Shown: piece by piece, positions 8,320-16,967 of the stretch
Position numbering within the stretch: the first letter of the stretch is position 1
Layout: each line of letters opens with the position of its first letter
Assembly (NCBI RefSeq): GCF_042682915.1
Contig: NZ_JBHUIW010000011.1
Location: 86,804-150,803, forward strand
Source: Rhodoplanes azumiensis
GTDB lineage: Bacteria > Pseudomonadota > Alphaproteobacteria > Rhizobiales > Xanthobacteraceae
Length of the DNA stretch: 64,000 nucleotides
Direction: 5' to 3'
Translations under genes and position numbers: made by a program
The notes under the pieces: generated by a model
The model's database searches: none
Told to the model about the DNA's origin: nothing
What the model saw: only the letters and a program-made list of their open reading frames with translations

Positions 8320-8658
8320 TCAGCGATGAGGGCTGTGCCCGCCGTGATGGCGCGCGCGGACCTCGCTGATCCAGTTCGCGCTGCGCTTCTGCTCGGCCAG
8401 ATAGACGATGCGGTGCGGCGTCGTCACCACATGGGCGGCGGCGGCGATGACGGCGGCGACGATGTCCGATTCCTCCTCGCCCACGGGCTTCGGCATCGGC
8501 ACGGTCAGCTGTGGCGCGACGACCGGCGCCTTCGGCCGGGAGCGGGCCAGCAGGAGCACGATGCCGCGGATGATGACGGCGCAGATGGCCGCCAGCACGG
8601 CCATCAGCACGAACGAGAACAGGCCCTTGCCGAGCGCCGAGAGGGCGAGGTGTCCCAT
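8320..8658 (-). CDS. Small membrane subunit, OadG-like
   Basis: A 112-residue protein with one N-terminal transmembrane helix (ALGKGLFSFVLMAVLAAICAV) and a soluble tail. A middle segment (EESDIVAAVIAAAAHVV) is seen in OadG/MMCD-delta-type subunits. The C-terminus is histidine-rich (RARHHGGHSPHR), consistent with the Zn2+-binding tail of gamma subunits that help assemble the decarboxylase. The ATG at 8658 is preferred because CGGAG sits 7 bases upstream; ATG at 8664 is too close to it. It precedes the beta-subunit gene on the same strand. Confidence 0.75.
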   Translation of the reverse strand: MGHLALSALGKGLFSFVLMAVLAAICAVIIRGIVLLLARSRPKAPVVAPQLTVPMPKPVGEEESDIVAAVIAAAAHVVTTPHRIVYLAEQKRSANWISEVRARHHGGHSPHR

Positions 8659-8988
8659 GAGCATACTCCGTCGCAGGCCGCAGGTGCGCCGATGCACATG
8701 CGGTCCAGGCCCGTTTCACGGTCGCGATTCGGGCAGAGTGTGCGATGCGGCAGGCCGCGCGGCAACCGCTTTTACGGGATGCCGTCATGTCCGGACGGAC
8801 ACGGGGTGCGGCGCGAAAGGCGGCACCGGCATGAGACAATGTCGCAGGCGAGCGCCGGCCGGTGCGGTCGGAGCTGGCGTGACAGCGGTATGACGCCGGG
8901 CCGAACGGCGCGATCGCCGGCCGGGCGGACGGGCCCTCTCGCGCGTCGCGAGAGGGCCCGCAGTCGTGCGGCCGTCGGCTCGGCCGTT
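8659..8988. other. Intergenic region with strong hairpin
   Basis: About 330 bases separate actP from the OadG-like gene. The only structure seen is a perfect 13-bp stem with a 3-base loop at 8931-8959, just after the actP stop. No gene or clear promoter was found in the rest. Confidence 0.6.
8931..8959 (-). terminator. Hairpin after actP, no U-tract
   Basis: The arms gggccctctcgcg and cgcgagagggccc pair perfectly around the loop cgt, 30 bases past the actP stop. The lack of a T-run makes classical intrinsic termination uncertain; it may stabilise the 3' end instead. Confidence 0.55.
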
Positions 8989-10707
8989 TCAGTGCGCGAC
9001 CGCGCCGGCGGCACCGAAGCCGGTCTGCGCGCGGACATACTGGTCCTCGAAGGCCGCTTTCTCGGCCGCCGCCTGCCGACTGCGGTCGAGCATCGACACG
9101 ACGATGGTGACCAGGAACGCGAGCGGCATCGAGAACAGGGCCGGCTGGTCGTAGGGCACGATCGGCTTGGCGAAGCCGAGCACCTGCACCCAGACGAGCT
9201 TGGACAGCACCACCAGCACCACCGCGCAGACGAGCCCGGTGTAGCCGCCGATCACGGCGCCGCGCGTCGTCAGCCCCCGCCAGTACATCGACAGGATCAG
9301 GACCGGGAAATTCGCCGAGGCGGCGATGCCGAAGGCCAGCCCGACCATGAAGGCGACGTTCATCCTCTCGAACAGGATGCCGAGCGTGATGGCGACGAGG
9401 CCGAGCCCGATCGAGGCGAACTTGGAGACGCGCAGCTCCGCCTGCTCGGTCGCCTTGCCCTTCATGATCACGCGGGCGTAGAGATCGTGGCCGATCGCCG
9501 AGGCGCCGGCGAGCGCCAGGCCCGACACCACGGCCAGGATGGTGGCGAAGGCGACCGCCGCCAGGAAGCCGAGCAGCAGATCGCCGCCGACCGCGTTGGC
9601 GAGGTGCATCACCACCATGTTGCCGCCGCCGATGATCTTGCCGCCGATCTGCCCGCCCTCGAAATAGGCCGGGTTGGTGCCGACGATGACGATGGCGCAG
9701 AGTCCCATCAGGAAGATCACGTTGAAGAAGTAGCCGACGAAGCCGGACGCATAGAGCACCGATTTTCGCGCGGCCTTGGCGTCCGACACGGTGAAGAACC
9801 GCATGAGAATATGCGGCAGGCCGGCGGTGCCGAACATCAGGCCGATGCCGAGCGACACGGCGTTGACCGGGTCGGCGAGCAGCGCTCCGGGCTGGAACAG
9901 CTTGAAGCCGAGCTTGTGGATCGACGTCGCCTCGTTCACCACGGTGGCGTAGCTGAAGCCGAAGCGACTCATCGCCAGCACCATCACCAGGGTGCCGCCG
10001 ACCAGCAGCATGCAGGCCTTGATGATCTGGACCCAGGTGGTGGCGACCATGCCGCCGAAGGTGACGTAGACCATCATCAGGCCGCCGACGATGAACAGCG
10101 CGTAGACGTAGTCGAGCCCGAACAGGAGCTTGATGAGCTGGCCGGCACCCACCATCTGGGCGACCAGATAGAAGCACACGACGGTGAGCGACGACACCGC
10201 CGCCATGGTGCGCACCCGGCCCTGATCGAGCCGGTAGGACGTGATGTCGGCGAACGTGTAGCGGCCGAGATTGCGCAGCCGCTCGGCCATCAGGAACAGG
10301 ATGATGGGCCAGCCGACGAAGAAGGCGATCATGTAGATGTAGCCGTCGTAGCCGGTCGTGTAGACCATGGCCGTGAGGCCGAGCAGCGTCGCCGCCGACA
10401 TGTAGTCGCCGGCGATCGCGAGGCCGTTCTGAAGCCCCGTGATGCCGCCGCCCGCCGTGTAGAAGTGCGCCGCCGAGCGGGTGCGCTTGGCGGCCCAGTA
10501 GGTGATGCCGAGCGTCAGGCTCACGAAGGCGACGAACATGACGATGGCGTGCCAGTTGGTCGCCTGCTTGGCGGCCTCGCCGACCGCCGGGCCGGCGGCG
10601 AGCGCCGGACCGGCGAGCGACGCCGCGAGGGTGCCGAGAGCCGCGCCGGCGGCGCGATGCGCAGTGGCGCGGATCGTCGACATTTCCGTCGTCGGTGTGC
10701 GGGTCAT
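8989..10707 (-). CDS. actP: Cation/acetate symporter ActP-like
   Basis: A 572-residue sodium:solute symporter (SSS family) that imports short monocarboxylates such as acetate or glycolate. An N-terminal signal-like hydrophobic stretch (LGTLAASLAGPALA) precedes about 13 transmembrane helices. Family motifs include FYTAGGGITGLQNGLAIAGD, MSAATLLG, YFFNVIFLMGL and GLPHILMRFFTVSDAKAARK, which are typical of ActP. The ATG overlaps the stop of the upstream DUF485 gene (ATGA), as in the yjcH-actP operon. The nearby sodium-pump subunits could supply the sodium gradient or a related substrate. Confidence 0.93.
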   Translation of the reverse strand: MTRTPTTEMSTIRATAHRAAGAALGTLAASLAGPALAAGPAVGEAAKQATNWHAIVMFVAFVSLTLGITYWAAKRTRSAAHFYTAGGGITGLQNGLAIAGDYMSAATLLGLTAMVYTTGYDGYIYMIAFFVGWPIILFLMAERLRNLGRYTFADITSYRLDQGRVRTMAAVSSLTVVCFYLVAQMVGAGQLIKLLFGLDYVYALFIVGGLMMVYVTFGGMVATTWVQIIKACMLLVGGTLVMVLAMSRFGFSYATVVNEATSIHKLGFKLFQPGALLADPVNAVSLGIGLMFGTAGLPHILMRFFTVSDAKAARKSVLYASGFVGYFFNVIFLMGLCAIVIVGTNPAYFEGGQIGGKIIGGGNMVVMHLANAVGGDLLLGFLAAVAFATILAVVSGLALAGASAIGHDLYARVIMKGKATEQAELRVSKFASIGLGLVAITLGILFERMNVAFMVGLAFGIAASANFPVLILSMYWRGLTTRGAVIGGYTGLVCAVVLVVLSKLVWVQVLGFAKPIVPYDQPALFSMPLAFLVTIVVSMLDRSRQAAAEKAAFEDQYVRAQTGFGAAGAVAH

Positions 10708-11126
10708 CGGCGTGCTCCTCCCGAAGCCTCGCGGGGCCGCTCGTGCACGACCGCGACGACCGTCTCGGCGGCGAGCGCCTCCTTGGTGGCGGTCTCGCGG
10801 CTCGCGGCCACCTCGGCGGCGACGGCGTCCTGGACGACCTCGCTGGTGAGCGTGTCGTAGGTGGTGTTCGCCTTGCTCACGTAGAGCGCGGTGAGCAGCC
10901 AGAAGAAGACGAACTGGAACAGGCCTGCCGCGATCCCGACCGACAGGGTCGAGCCCGGGGCGACCCGGCTGCCGATCACGCCGGGCGCGAACGCGATGGT
11001 CAGCACCAGGGCGTAGAACAGCACGAGGACGATGCTCGCCAGCGTCCAGGCGAGCCGGCCGCGGCTCTCGACGAGCTGCCGGAACTTCGGATTGGCGCGG
11101 ATGCGCGCATAGACGGCCTCACTCAT
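10704..11126 (-). CDS. yjcH: DUF485 membrane protein (YjcH-like)
   Basis: A 140-residue inner-membrane protein with two transmembrane helices (about residues 27-48 and 63-85). The opening ARIRANPKFRQLVESRGRLA is the DUF485/YjcH signature. It is found immediately upstream of actP-type symporters and is thought to be an accessory subunit. The C-terminal tail (AAEVAASRETATKEALAAE) is charged, helical and longer than in E. coli YjcH. It overlaps actP by 4 bases. Confidence 0.9.
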   Translation of the reverse strand: MSEAVYARIRANPKFRQLVESRGRLAWTLASIVLVLFYALVLTIAFAPGVIGSRVAPGSTLSVGIAAGLFQFVFFWLLTALYVSKANTTYDTLTSEVVQDAVAAEVAASRETATKEALAAETVVAVVHERPREASGGARR

Positions 11127-11628
11127 GGCGGTCCCTCCTCATGGCGTCCTCTCTGGAGCGTCCTCGTTGCACTCGTGACTCACGACGTTTCCCCTCCGGC
11201 CCGTGGCGGGCCGCCGTCCTGGGCCGGCACGCGGTCTGGGCCGGCACGCGGCCCGGGCCGACACGCGACCCTCTCGCCGATGTGCGACATCGCAGCCGCG
11301 ACGGGGTCGCGGCCGGGCATGTCGGGTCTGGTCCGGGTGCCGCCGCCGCGACCTGATCACGTCGGCGAAGCGAGTCCCGGAGCTGGCTTTCGGCAGTGGG
11401 CGGAGCCGCACCGGCGGTCCGCATGTCCGGCGACCGGGCCGGCAGTCCGATGCGAGCGGATCGGCAAGCAATGGTTGCGATCGGATCAGATCGCGGACCC
11501 ACCCGCTTTGCGTTTTGTCATGGGAGGACGACGGCGGAGGCAGACTTTCGCAGGGGGCGCGGCGGCACTTGTTTTGCACATCGGCACAAGCGGACCGCAG
11601 CGACCTGTCCACATCGTCGCGGATGCGT
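11127..11628. other. Gene-free region with 17-bp tandem repeat
   Basis: About 500 bases with no credible coding frame. It holds a threefold 17-base repeat at 11221-11271. It must also contain the promoter for yjcH-actP, but no convincing -35/-10 pair was seen. Confidence 0.55.
11221..11271. repeat. 17-bp tandem repeat, 3 copies
   Basis: Units gggccggcacgcggtct, gggccggcacgcggccc and gggccgacacgcgaccc follow each other without spacing, upstream of yjcH. The copies differ at only a few positions. Confidence 0.75.
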
Positions 11629-11659
11629 AAAAAAAAACGGGCCCGCGGAGCGGGCCCGT
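11629..11659 (-). terminator. Rho-independent terminator of serA
   Basis: On the minus strand a 9-bp G/C stem (acgggcccg pairing with cgggcccgt) with a 5-base loop is followed by a run of nine T (nine A at 11629-11637 on the plus strand). It lies 27 bases after the serA stop. Confidence 0.92.
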
Positions 11660-11685
11660 CGGATCGTCGTCGGGGCAGGGAAGGC

Positions 11686-13272
11686 TCAGAACCGCAGGGC
11701 GCGGGCCTGCTGGACGTTCTGGATCTTGCCGACTTTGTCGAGGACGTCGGCCGGCACCTCGCCGTCGACCTCGACCAGCGCGATGGCGTTGCCGCCGGGC
11801 GCGTCGCGGCCGAGCGCGAAGGTCGCGATGTTGATGCCGGCCTCGCCGAGCAGCGAGGCGAAGCGGCCGATGAAGCCGGGCGCATCGTCGTTGGTCACGT
11901 AGAGCATCGACTTGCCGAACTCGGCGTCGACCCGGATGCCCTTGATGTTGACGATGCGCGGCCGGCCGTCGGCGAACACGGTGCCGCTGACCGAGCGGGT
12001 GCGCCGCTCGGTCACGACCGTGACGGTGATCAGGCTCTCGTAATCGCCCTCGTGCTCGCGGGTGACCTCCTCGACCACGATGCCGCGCTCCTTGGCCATC
12101 ACCGGGGCCGAGACGAAGTTGACGTCCTGCAGCATCGGGCGCAGGAGGCCGGCGATCGCCGCCGAGGTCAGCGCCTTGGTGTTCATGGTGGCGACCTCGC
12201 CCTCGTAGGTGATCTGCACCTTGGTGAGACCGGTCTCGGTGAGCTGGCCGGCGAACGAGCCGAGCTTCTCGGCGAGATCGACCATCGGCTTCAGGCGCGG
12301 GGCTTCCTCGGCCGTGATGCTCGGGAAGTTCACGGCGTTGGAGATGGCGCCCTGGAGCAGGTAGTCGGACATCTGCTCGGCGACCTGCAGGGCGACGTTC
12401 TCCTGCGCCTCGGTCGTCGAGGCGCCGAGATGCGGCGTGCAGATCACGTTCGGATGGCCGAACAGCACGTTGGTGGTCGCCGGCTCCTCGGTGAACACGT
12501 CGAAGGCGGCGCCGGCGACGTGGCCCGAATCGAGCGCGGCGCGCAACGCCGCCTCGTCGACGAGGCCGCCGCGGGCGCAGTTGACGATACGCACGCCTTT
12601 CTTCATCGAAGCGATGGCCTCGGCCGAGATGATGTTCTTGGTCTTCTCGGTGAGCGGCGTGTGCAGCGTGATGAAGTCGGCGCGGCGAAACAGCTCCGGC
12701 AGCTCGACCTTCTCGACGCCGAGCGTCACGGCGCGCTCCGGCGACAGGAACGGATCGAACGCGATCACCTTCATCTTCAGGCCGTGCGCGCGGTCGGCGA
12801 CGATCGAGCCGATGTTGCCGCAGCCGATCACGCCGAGCGTCTTGCCCGTGATCTCGACGCCCATGAAGCGGTTCTTCTCCCACTTGCCGGCCTGGGTCGA
12901 GGCGTCGGCCTGCGGGATCTCGCGGGCCAGCGCCAGCATCATGGTGATGGCGTGCTCGGCCGTGGTGATCGAGTTGCCGAAGGGCGTGTTCATCACGATG
13001 ATGCCCTTGGCGGTCGCGGCCGGGATGTCGACATTGTCCACGCCGATGCCGGCGCGGCCGATCACCTTCAGCTTCTTCGCCTGCTCGATGATCTTCGGCG
13101 TCACCTTGGTGGCGGAGCGGATGGCGAGGCCGTCGTAGTCGCCGATGATCGCGGCGAGCTTGTCCTTGTCCTTGCCGAGAGCCGGCTGGAAGTCGACCTC
13201 GATGCCGCGATCCTTGAAGATCTGCACGGCGGCGGGAGACAGCGCGTCGGAGATGAGAACGCGAGGAGCCAT
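11686..13272 (-). CDS. serA: D-3-phosphoglycerate dehydrogenase
   Basis: This 528-residue enzyme catalyses the first step of serine synthesis, 3-phosphoglycerate to 3-phosphohydroxypyruvate with NAD+. It has the N-terminal segment APRVLISDALSPAAV, the Rossmann motif GVIGCGNIGSIVADRA, the active-site Arg in VNCARGGLVDE, Glu in FTEEPA and His in TPHLGAST. A C-terminal substrate-binding plus ACT domain (ARALRF end) marks the long form found in alphaproteobacteria and Mycobacterium. ATG 13272 is preferred over ATG 13302 because it has AGGA upstream and fits family length. It lies downstream of serC on the same strand. Confidence 0.95.
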   Translation of the reverse strand: MAPRVLISDALSPAAVQIFKDRGIEVDFQPALGKDKDKLAAIIGDYDGLAIRSATKVTPKIIEQAKKLKVIGRAGIGVDNVDIPAATAKGIIVMNTPFGNSITTAEHAITMMLALAREIPQADASTQAGKWEKNRFMGVEITGKTLGVIGCGNIGSIVADRAHGLKMKVIAFDPFLSPERAVTLGVEKVELPELFRRADFITLHTPLTEKTKNIISAEAIASMKKGVRIVNCARGGLVDEAALRAALDSGHVAGAAFDVFTEEPATTNVLFGHPNVICTPHLGASTTEAQENVALQVAEQMSDYLLQGAISNAVNFPSITAEEAPRLKPMVDLAEKLGSFAGQLTETGLTKVQITYEGEVATMNTKALTSAAIAGLLRPMLQDVNFVSAPVMAKERGIVVEEVTREHEGDYESLITVTVVTERRTRSVSGTVFADGRPRIVNIKGIRVDAEFGKSMLYVTNDDAPGFIGRFASLLGEAGINIATFALGRDAPGGNAIALVEVDGEVPADVLDKVGKIQNVQQARALRF

Positions 13273-13437
13273 TTTGGAAGCATCCTGTTCGTTATCCGTC
13301 ATCCGGAGGTGCGTGACCCGGCGGCGCTTCGCGCCGACCGGGCAAGCCCGCCTCGAACGATGAACGGCCAATGTCCGTCGATAGCGGACTGAAATGTCGT
13401 TTAGATGGACCGCCTCGAAGTCCGAGGCTGGTGCCCG

Positions 13438-13486
13438 TCGCCCTTCGAGGGCCGCCTTCGGCGGCCGCCTCAGGGTGACGGGTCGA
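13438..13486. repeat. Short palindromic dispersed repeat (family A, short form)
   Basis: The sequence runs from cccttcgaggg through a perfect palindrome (gccgccttcggcggc) to ctcagggtgacgggtcg. The flanking words also occur in the longer elements at 18192-18398 and 59911-60110. It sits between serC and serA. Confidence 0.7.
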
Positions 13487-13501
13487 TGCTGTGCAGAAAG
13501 C

Positions 13502-14671
13502 TCACGCCGCCTTGGCGAGTGCCGCCTTGGTCTTGGCGAAGGCCCAGTCGAGCCAGGCGGTCAGGGCGACGACGTCGTCGCGCTCCACCGTGGCGCCGCA
13601 CCAGATGCGCAGGCCCGGAGGCGCGTCGCGATAAGCGCCGAGATCGTAGCCGACGCCCTCCTTCTCGACCGCCGAGGCCAGCGACTTCGCGAACGCCGCC
13701 TGCGCGTCGGCCGGAAGCGCCGCGATCTCCGGATCGACGACCTTCAGGCAGACCGAGGTGTTGGAGCGGATCGCCGGATCGCTCGCCAGGAAATCGACCC
13801 ACGGGGTCTTGGCGACCCAGTCGGCGATCGCCTGCGCGTTGGCGTCGGCGCGCGCGAACAGCGCCTCGAGGCCGCCGATCGACACGGCCCAGTCGAGCGC
13901 GTCGAGATAGTCCTCGACGCACAGCATCGACGGCGTGTTGATGGTCTCGCCCTTGAAGATGCCCTCGTTGAGCTTGCCGCCCGAGGTCATGCGGAAGATC
14001 TTCGGCAGCGGCCAGGCCGGCTTGTAGGTCACCAGCCGCTCGACGGCGCGGGGCGAGAGGATCAGCATGCCGTGTGCGGCCTCGCCGCCGAGAACCTTCT
14101 GCCACGAGAAGGTGACGACATCGAGCTTCGCCCAGTCGAGCGGCTGCGCGAAGGCGGCCGAGGTCGCGTCGCAGATCGCGAGGCCTTGGCGGTCGGCGGC
14201 GATCCAGTCGCCGTTCGGCACCCGCACGCCGGACGTGGTGCCGTTCCAGGTGAAGACGACGTCGTTCGACCAGTCGACCTTCGAAAGGTCCGGAAGCTCG
14301 CCGTAGCCGGCCGTCATGGTCGTGACGTTCGGCAGCTTGAGCTGCTTCGTCACGTCGGTGACCCAGCCTTCGCCGAACGATTCCCACGCCAGCATGGTGA
14401 CGGGGCGGGCGCCGAGAAGCGACCACAGCGCCATCTCGACGGCGCCGGTGTCGGAGGCCGGGACGATGCCGATGCGATAGTCGGCCGGCACCTTCAGCAC
14501 GGTGCGGGTCTGCTCGATGGCGCGCTCGAGCTTCGCCTTGCCGATCTTGGCCCGGTGCGAGCGGCCGAGCGGCGCGTCTGCCAGATTTTGGAGGGACCAG
14601 CCGGGGCGCTTGGCGCAGGGGCCGGACGAGAAATTGGGCACGCGCGGACGCGCGGCGGGAGCGTCTGTCAT
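13502..14671 (-). CDS. serC: Phosphoserine aminotransferase
   Basis: A 389-residue PLP enzyme of class V that converts 3-phosphohydroxypyruvate and glutamate to phosphoserine. Lys192 in VVTFSWQKVLGGEAAHG forms the PLP aldimine, and VPNFSSGPCAKRPGW at the N-terminus and TSVCLK-type C-terminal sequence fit the alphaproteobacterial SerC subclass. ATG 14671 is used, with AAAGGG 8 bases upstream. serA follows in the same direction, so the two genes supply the first two steps of serine synthesis; serB is not in the window. Confidence 0.95.
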   Translation of the reverse strand: MTDAPAARPRVPNFSSGPCAKRPGWSLQNLADAPLGRSHRAKIGKAKLERAIEQTRTVLKVPADYRIGIVPASDTGAVEMALWSLLGARPVTMLAWESFGEGWVTDVTKQLKLPNVTTMTAGYGELPDLSKVDWSNDVVFTWNGTTSGVRVPNGDWIAADRQGLAICDATSAAFAQPLDWAKLDVVTFSWQKVLGGEAAHGMLILSPRAVERLVTYKPAWPLPKIFRMTSGGKLNEGIFKGETINTPSMLCVEDYLDALDWAVSIGGLEALFARADANAQAIADWVAKTPWVDFLASDPAIRSNTSVCLKVVDPEIAALPADAQAAFAKSLASAVEKEGVGYDLGAYRDAPPGLRIWCGATVERDDVVALTAWLDWAFAKTKAALAKAA

Positions 14672-14726
14672 GGTGTCTACCCTTTCAGATAGGCGCCCCT
14701 CGGTGGGGAGGGGTGTCCCGCCGCCG

Positions 14727-14755
14727 GCAATATGAGAGACGACCGCGGGTGTCAA
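14727..14755 (-). promoter_or_regulatory. Sigma-70-type promoter of serC
   Basis: On the minus strand a perfect -35 TTGACA (14750-14755) is followed after 17 bases by TATTGC (14727-14732). The expected start of transcription is about 50 bases upstream of the serC ATG. Confidence 0.75.
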
Positions 14756-14867
14756 CCCTCGGTCGTCGCGTTTTCGAGAATATTTGGTGTCTGGATGCCA
14801 CGCGATGGCGTTCGCACACGACCCTCGCGATCACGGGAGACGGCGTGACGCCGCCCGCTCGCCGCGT

Positions 14868-15692
14868 TCAGAACTTGACACCGAGGCCGCCGCGCACGGT
14901 GTTGACCGTGACCTTCATGTCCTGGAAGTCGCCGAAATAGACGTACTCGTACTCGGCGCGCAGGAAGATGTTGGCCATCAGCGCGACATCGATGCCGAGG
15001 CCGGCCGAGTAGCCGAACCCCCAGGCGCCGGTGCGGTTGTCGGCGCGGGTCATCGGCGAGACCCGGTAGAGATAGTTCCAGTTCGCGTCGTAGACGGTCT
15101 CGCTCACCGTCGCGGTGCGCGTCAGGTCGGCACGGCCGGCGGCCACACCGATGAAGGCGTAGGGCATGAACCACGACGCCGCCCAGCCGCCGCGCAGACG
15201 CAGCGTGGCGAGATCGGTGAGGTCGATGCCCGCCCCGGTCGTCAGATTGACGCTGTGGATGTAGTTGTCGGACAACAGTTGGTAGCGCGACATCGTATCC
15301 GACGCCGTCGCCTTCTGGCCGATCCGCGTGTAGTTGAACTCGATGCCGAGCACCGCGTCGTCCCATTGCGCGTTGTAGCCGATGTAGCCGCCCCAGCCGG
15401 CGCCGGTCATGCCGTTCTTCGACGGGAGCGTCGTCCAACGCGACACGCCCATCTCGTTCTCCTCGATGGTGTTGCGCAGGATGTAGGAGACGAGATCCCC
15501 CGAGCCGTTGGAGAAATCGGCGTTGCCGGCCGAGTAGCTGACATGGCCGCCGAGGTAGACGCCCTGCCAGCGGAAATAGGTGGGCTCGCTCGGCATCAGG
15601 CCCTGGGAGCCGCGCAGGACCGGCATGTCGGCGGCGAACGAGGAGGTGCCGAGGGCGGCGAGGAGGAGGCCGCACAGGCCGACGCTACGCAT
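14868..15692 (-). CDS. Outer-membrane beta-barrel protein (Omp31-like)
   Basis: A 274-residue secreted protein. The signal peptide is MRSVGLCGLLLAALGTSSFA followed by ADMPVLRG. The mature part alternates aromatic and polar residues in beta-strand pattern, with WQGVYLGGHVSYSAG near the start, WGGYIGYNAQWDDAVLGIEF in the middle, and a terminal LGVKF ending in Phe, the usual BamA recognition residue. This matches the Omp25/Omp31 porin-like family of Hyphomicrobiales. The role is structural or porin-like; no specific substrate can be inferred. Confidence 0.88.
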   Translation of the reverse strand: MRSVGLCGLLLAALGTSSFAADMPVLRGSQGLMPSEPTYFRWQGVYLGGHVSYSAGNADFSNGSGDLVSYILRNTIEENEMGVSRWTTLPSKNGMTGAGWGGYIGYNAQWDDAVLGIEFNYTRIGQKATASDTMSRYQLLSDNYIHSVNLTTGAGIDLTDLATLRLRGGWAASWFMPYAFIGVAAGRADLTRTATVSETVYDANWNYLYRVSPMTRADNRTGAWGFGYSAGLGIDVALMANIFLRAEYEYVYFGDFQDMKVTVNTVRGGLGVKF

Positions 15693-15845
15693 GGGACTGA
15701 CCCTCTGATCCGGACGGCCGCAACGCTCGCGGCCACAACCGATCATCGGGCATTAACCTTAATGTCGGGTTACCCGCGATGCGCGAACCCGGGCAAACTC
15801 ATTGAAGCGGCGCGGTGCGCAATTAAAAAAAGTCGTTAACGAAAT

Positions 15846-15880
15846 GAAAACGGCGCGGAGAAACGCTCCGCGCCGTTTGT
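15846..15880 (-). terminator. Rho-independent terminator of the 15955 beta-barrel gene
   Basis: On the minus strand a 10-bp stem (cggcgcggag / ctccgcgccg, extended by A-T pairs) is followed by TTTTCATTT. It lies about 75 bases beyond the stop of the outer-membrane gene. Confidence 0.85.
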
Positions 15881-15954
15881 CTTTGCCGGTCCGGTACGCG
15901 AGACCTTTTTCCGGTCCGGCGGAAGCTCGTTGTGCCGGGTCGCTCGCCCGCGGC

Positions 15955-16815
15955 TCAGCCCTTGCGCATCAGCGGCGGCTGATAGACCGGCTCGGGCGCG
16001 GAGAGCATCCAGCGCATGCCGACCTTCAGGTCGTGCGACGTGATCGTCTTGAAGTCGACCGGGTTGTTGTAGAAATTGCCGCCCGTGTAGTCGACGAGAT
16101 CGCCGGAGGCGCCGTCGCCCAGATTCAGGTAGCGGTATGCGACCTCGAGCGTGAGACCGGGCGTCACCTTGTAGGCGAGACCGGCGTGCAGCGCCCAGGC
16201 GAAGTTCCACTTGCCGGTGTCGGCCCCGAAGGCCATGCCGGGGCTCGTCACGTAGCCGCCGGCCGCCGGTAGATAATAATAGGAGAGCGACGAATCAGCC
16301 ATGTTGCTGATCCGGTTGTACGACGCGCCGATGCCGGCGCCGACGAACGGCGTCACGCACCACCAGGTGCCGAGATCCACATAGGCGTTGGCCATCACCA
16401 GCCATTCGGACTTGGTGGCCGTGAAGTTGTTGGCGGTCCAGCCGGGCTGGCCATAGGCCGAGAAGGTCTGGATGTCGGCGCCGTGGAAGTTCGCGTTGGC
16501 CCGATACTCGCCGATCAGGTCGGCGCGCAGCCAGCTGTTGAACTGATAGCCGACGCCGAGGCCGAAGAACGGCGCCGCGTCGAAGCTCTTGTTCTTGTTG
16601 ACGACCGAGGTCACCTGCGGCTGATGATACAGCAGGTTGTCGATCTCCTTGACCTGCTGATTGCTGAACCCGATGTCGCCGCGCAGGTACCAGCCCGAAT
16701 AGTCCTGGACCACCGGCACGGGCGGCGGGGCGAGGGGGAGATCGGCGGCGCCCGCGGCATTCAGGGAGAGAAGCACGGCCGACCCCGCGACTGCTAACAA
16801 CTTCACGCTTGCCAT
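15955..16815 (-). CDS. Outer-membrane beta-barrel protein
   Basis: A 286-residue protein with a clear signal peptide (KLLAVAGSAVLLSLNAAGA, then ADLPLAPPP). The mature part has SGWYLRGDIGFSNQQV, FGLGVGYQFNSWLRADLIGE and YKVTPGLTLEVAYRYLNLGD, the strand pattern of OmpA/Omp25-type barrels from Hyphomicrobiales. Unlike its neighbour it does not end in Phe but in QPPLMRKG, so the beta-signal may be internal (GMRWML) with a short tail. CtrA-like sites lie upstream and a good terminator downstream, so it is probably a single transcript. Confidence 0.88.
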   Translation of the reverse strand: MASVKLLAVAGSAVLLSLNAAGAADLPLAPPPVPVVQDYSGWYLRGDIGFSNQQVKEIDNLLYHQPQVTSVVNKNKSFDAAPFFGLGVGYQFNSWLRADLIGEYRANANFHGADIQTFSAYGQPGWTANNFTATKSEWLVMANAYVDLGTWWCVTPFVGAGIGASYNRISNMADSSLSYYYLPAAGGYVTSPGMAFGADTGKWNFAWALHAGLAYKVTPGLTLEVAYRYLNLGDGASGDLVDYTGGNFYNNPVDFKTITSHDLKVGMRWMLSAPEPVYQPPLMRKG

Positions 16816-16897
16816 GACATCGTCCTTCCGTGTGGCAGGGCGCGAGGACGCGACCCGACTGATCACTCACTGGCCAGGCGATGATGGCAACCAAGGG

Positions 16898-16913
16898 TTA
16901 AAGGCGACTTAAC
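16898..16913 (-). promoter_or_regulatory. CtrA-like binding site
   Basis: The sequence TTAAaggcgacTTAAC matches exactly the TTAA-N7-TTAAC consensus for the alphaproteobacterial cell-cycle regulator CtrA. It lies 83 bases upstream of the start of the outer-membrane gene. Binding is inferred from the motif only. Confidence 0.6.
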
Positions 16914-16951
16914 CCTAAAACTTAACCCTAACGGCGATCTGCTTTTTATGG

Positions 16952-16967
16952 TTTACGGCGTGTTAAC
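16952..16967 (-). promoter_or_regulatory. Second, near-consensus CtrA-like site
   Basis: TTTAcggcgtgTTAAC differs at one base from TTAA-N7-TTAAC. It lies 54 bases upstream of the perfect site. An 11-base direct repeat gttaacggagg occurs at 16962 and again at 16999. Confidence 0.45.

Noticed and set aside
16910..16935. Telomere-like ttaaccctaa repeats
   Set aside because: Only two imperfect copies with different spacing; better explained as TTAAC regulatory half-sites near CtrA-like boxes.
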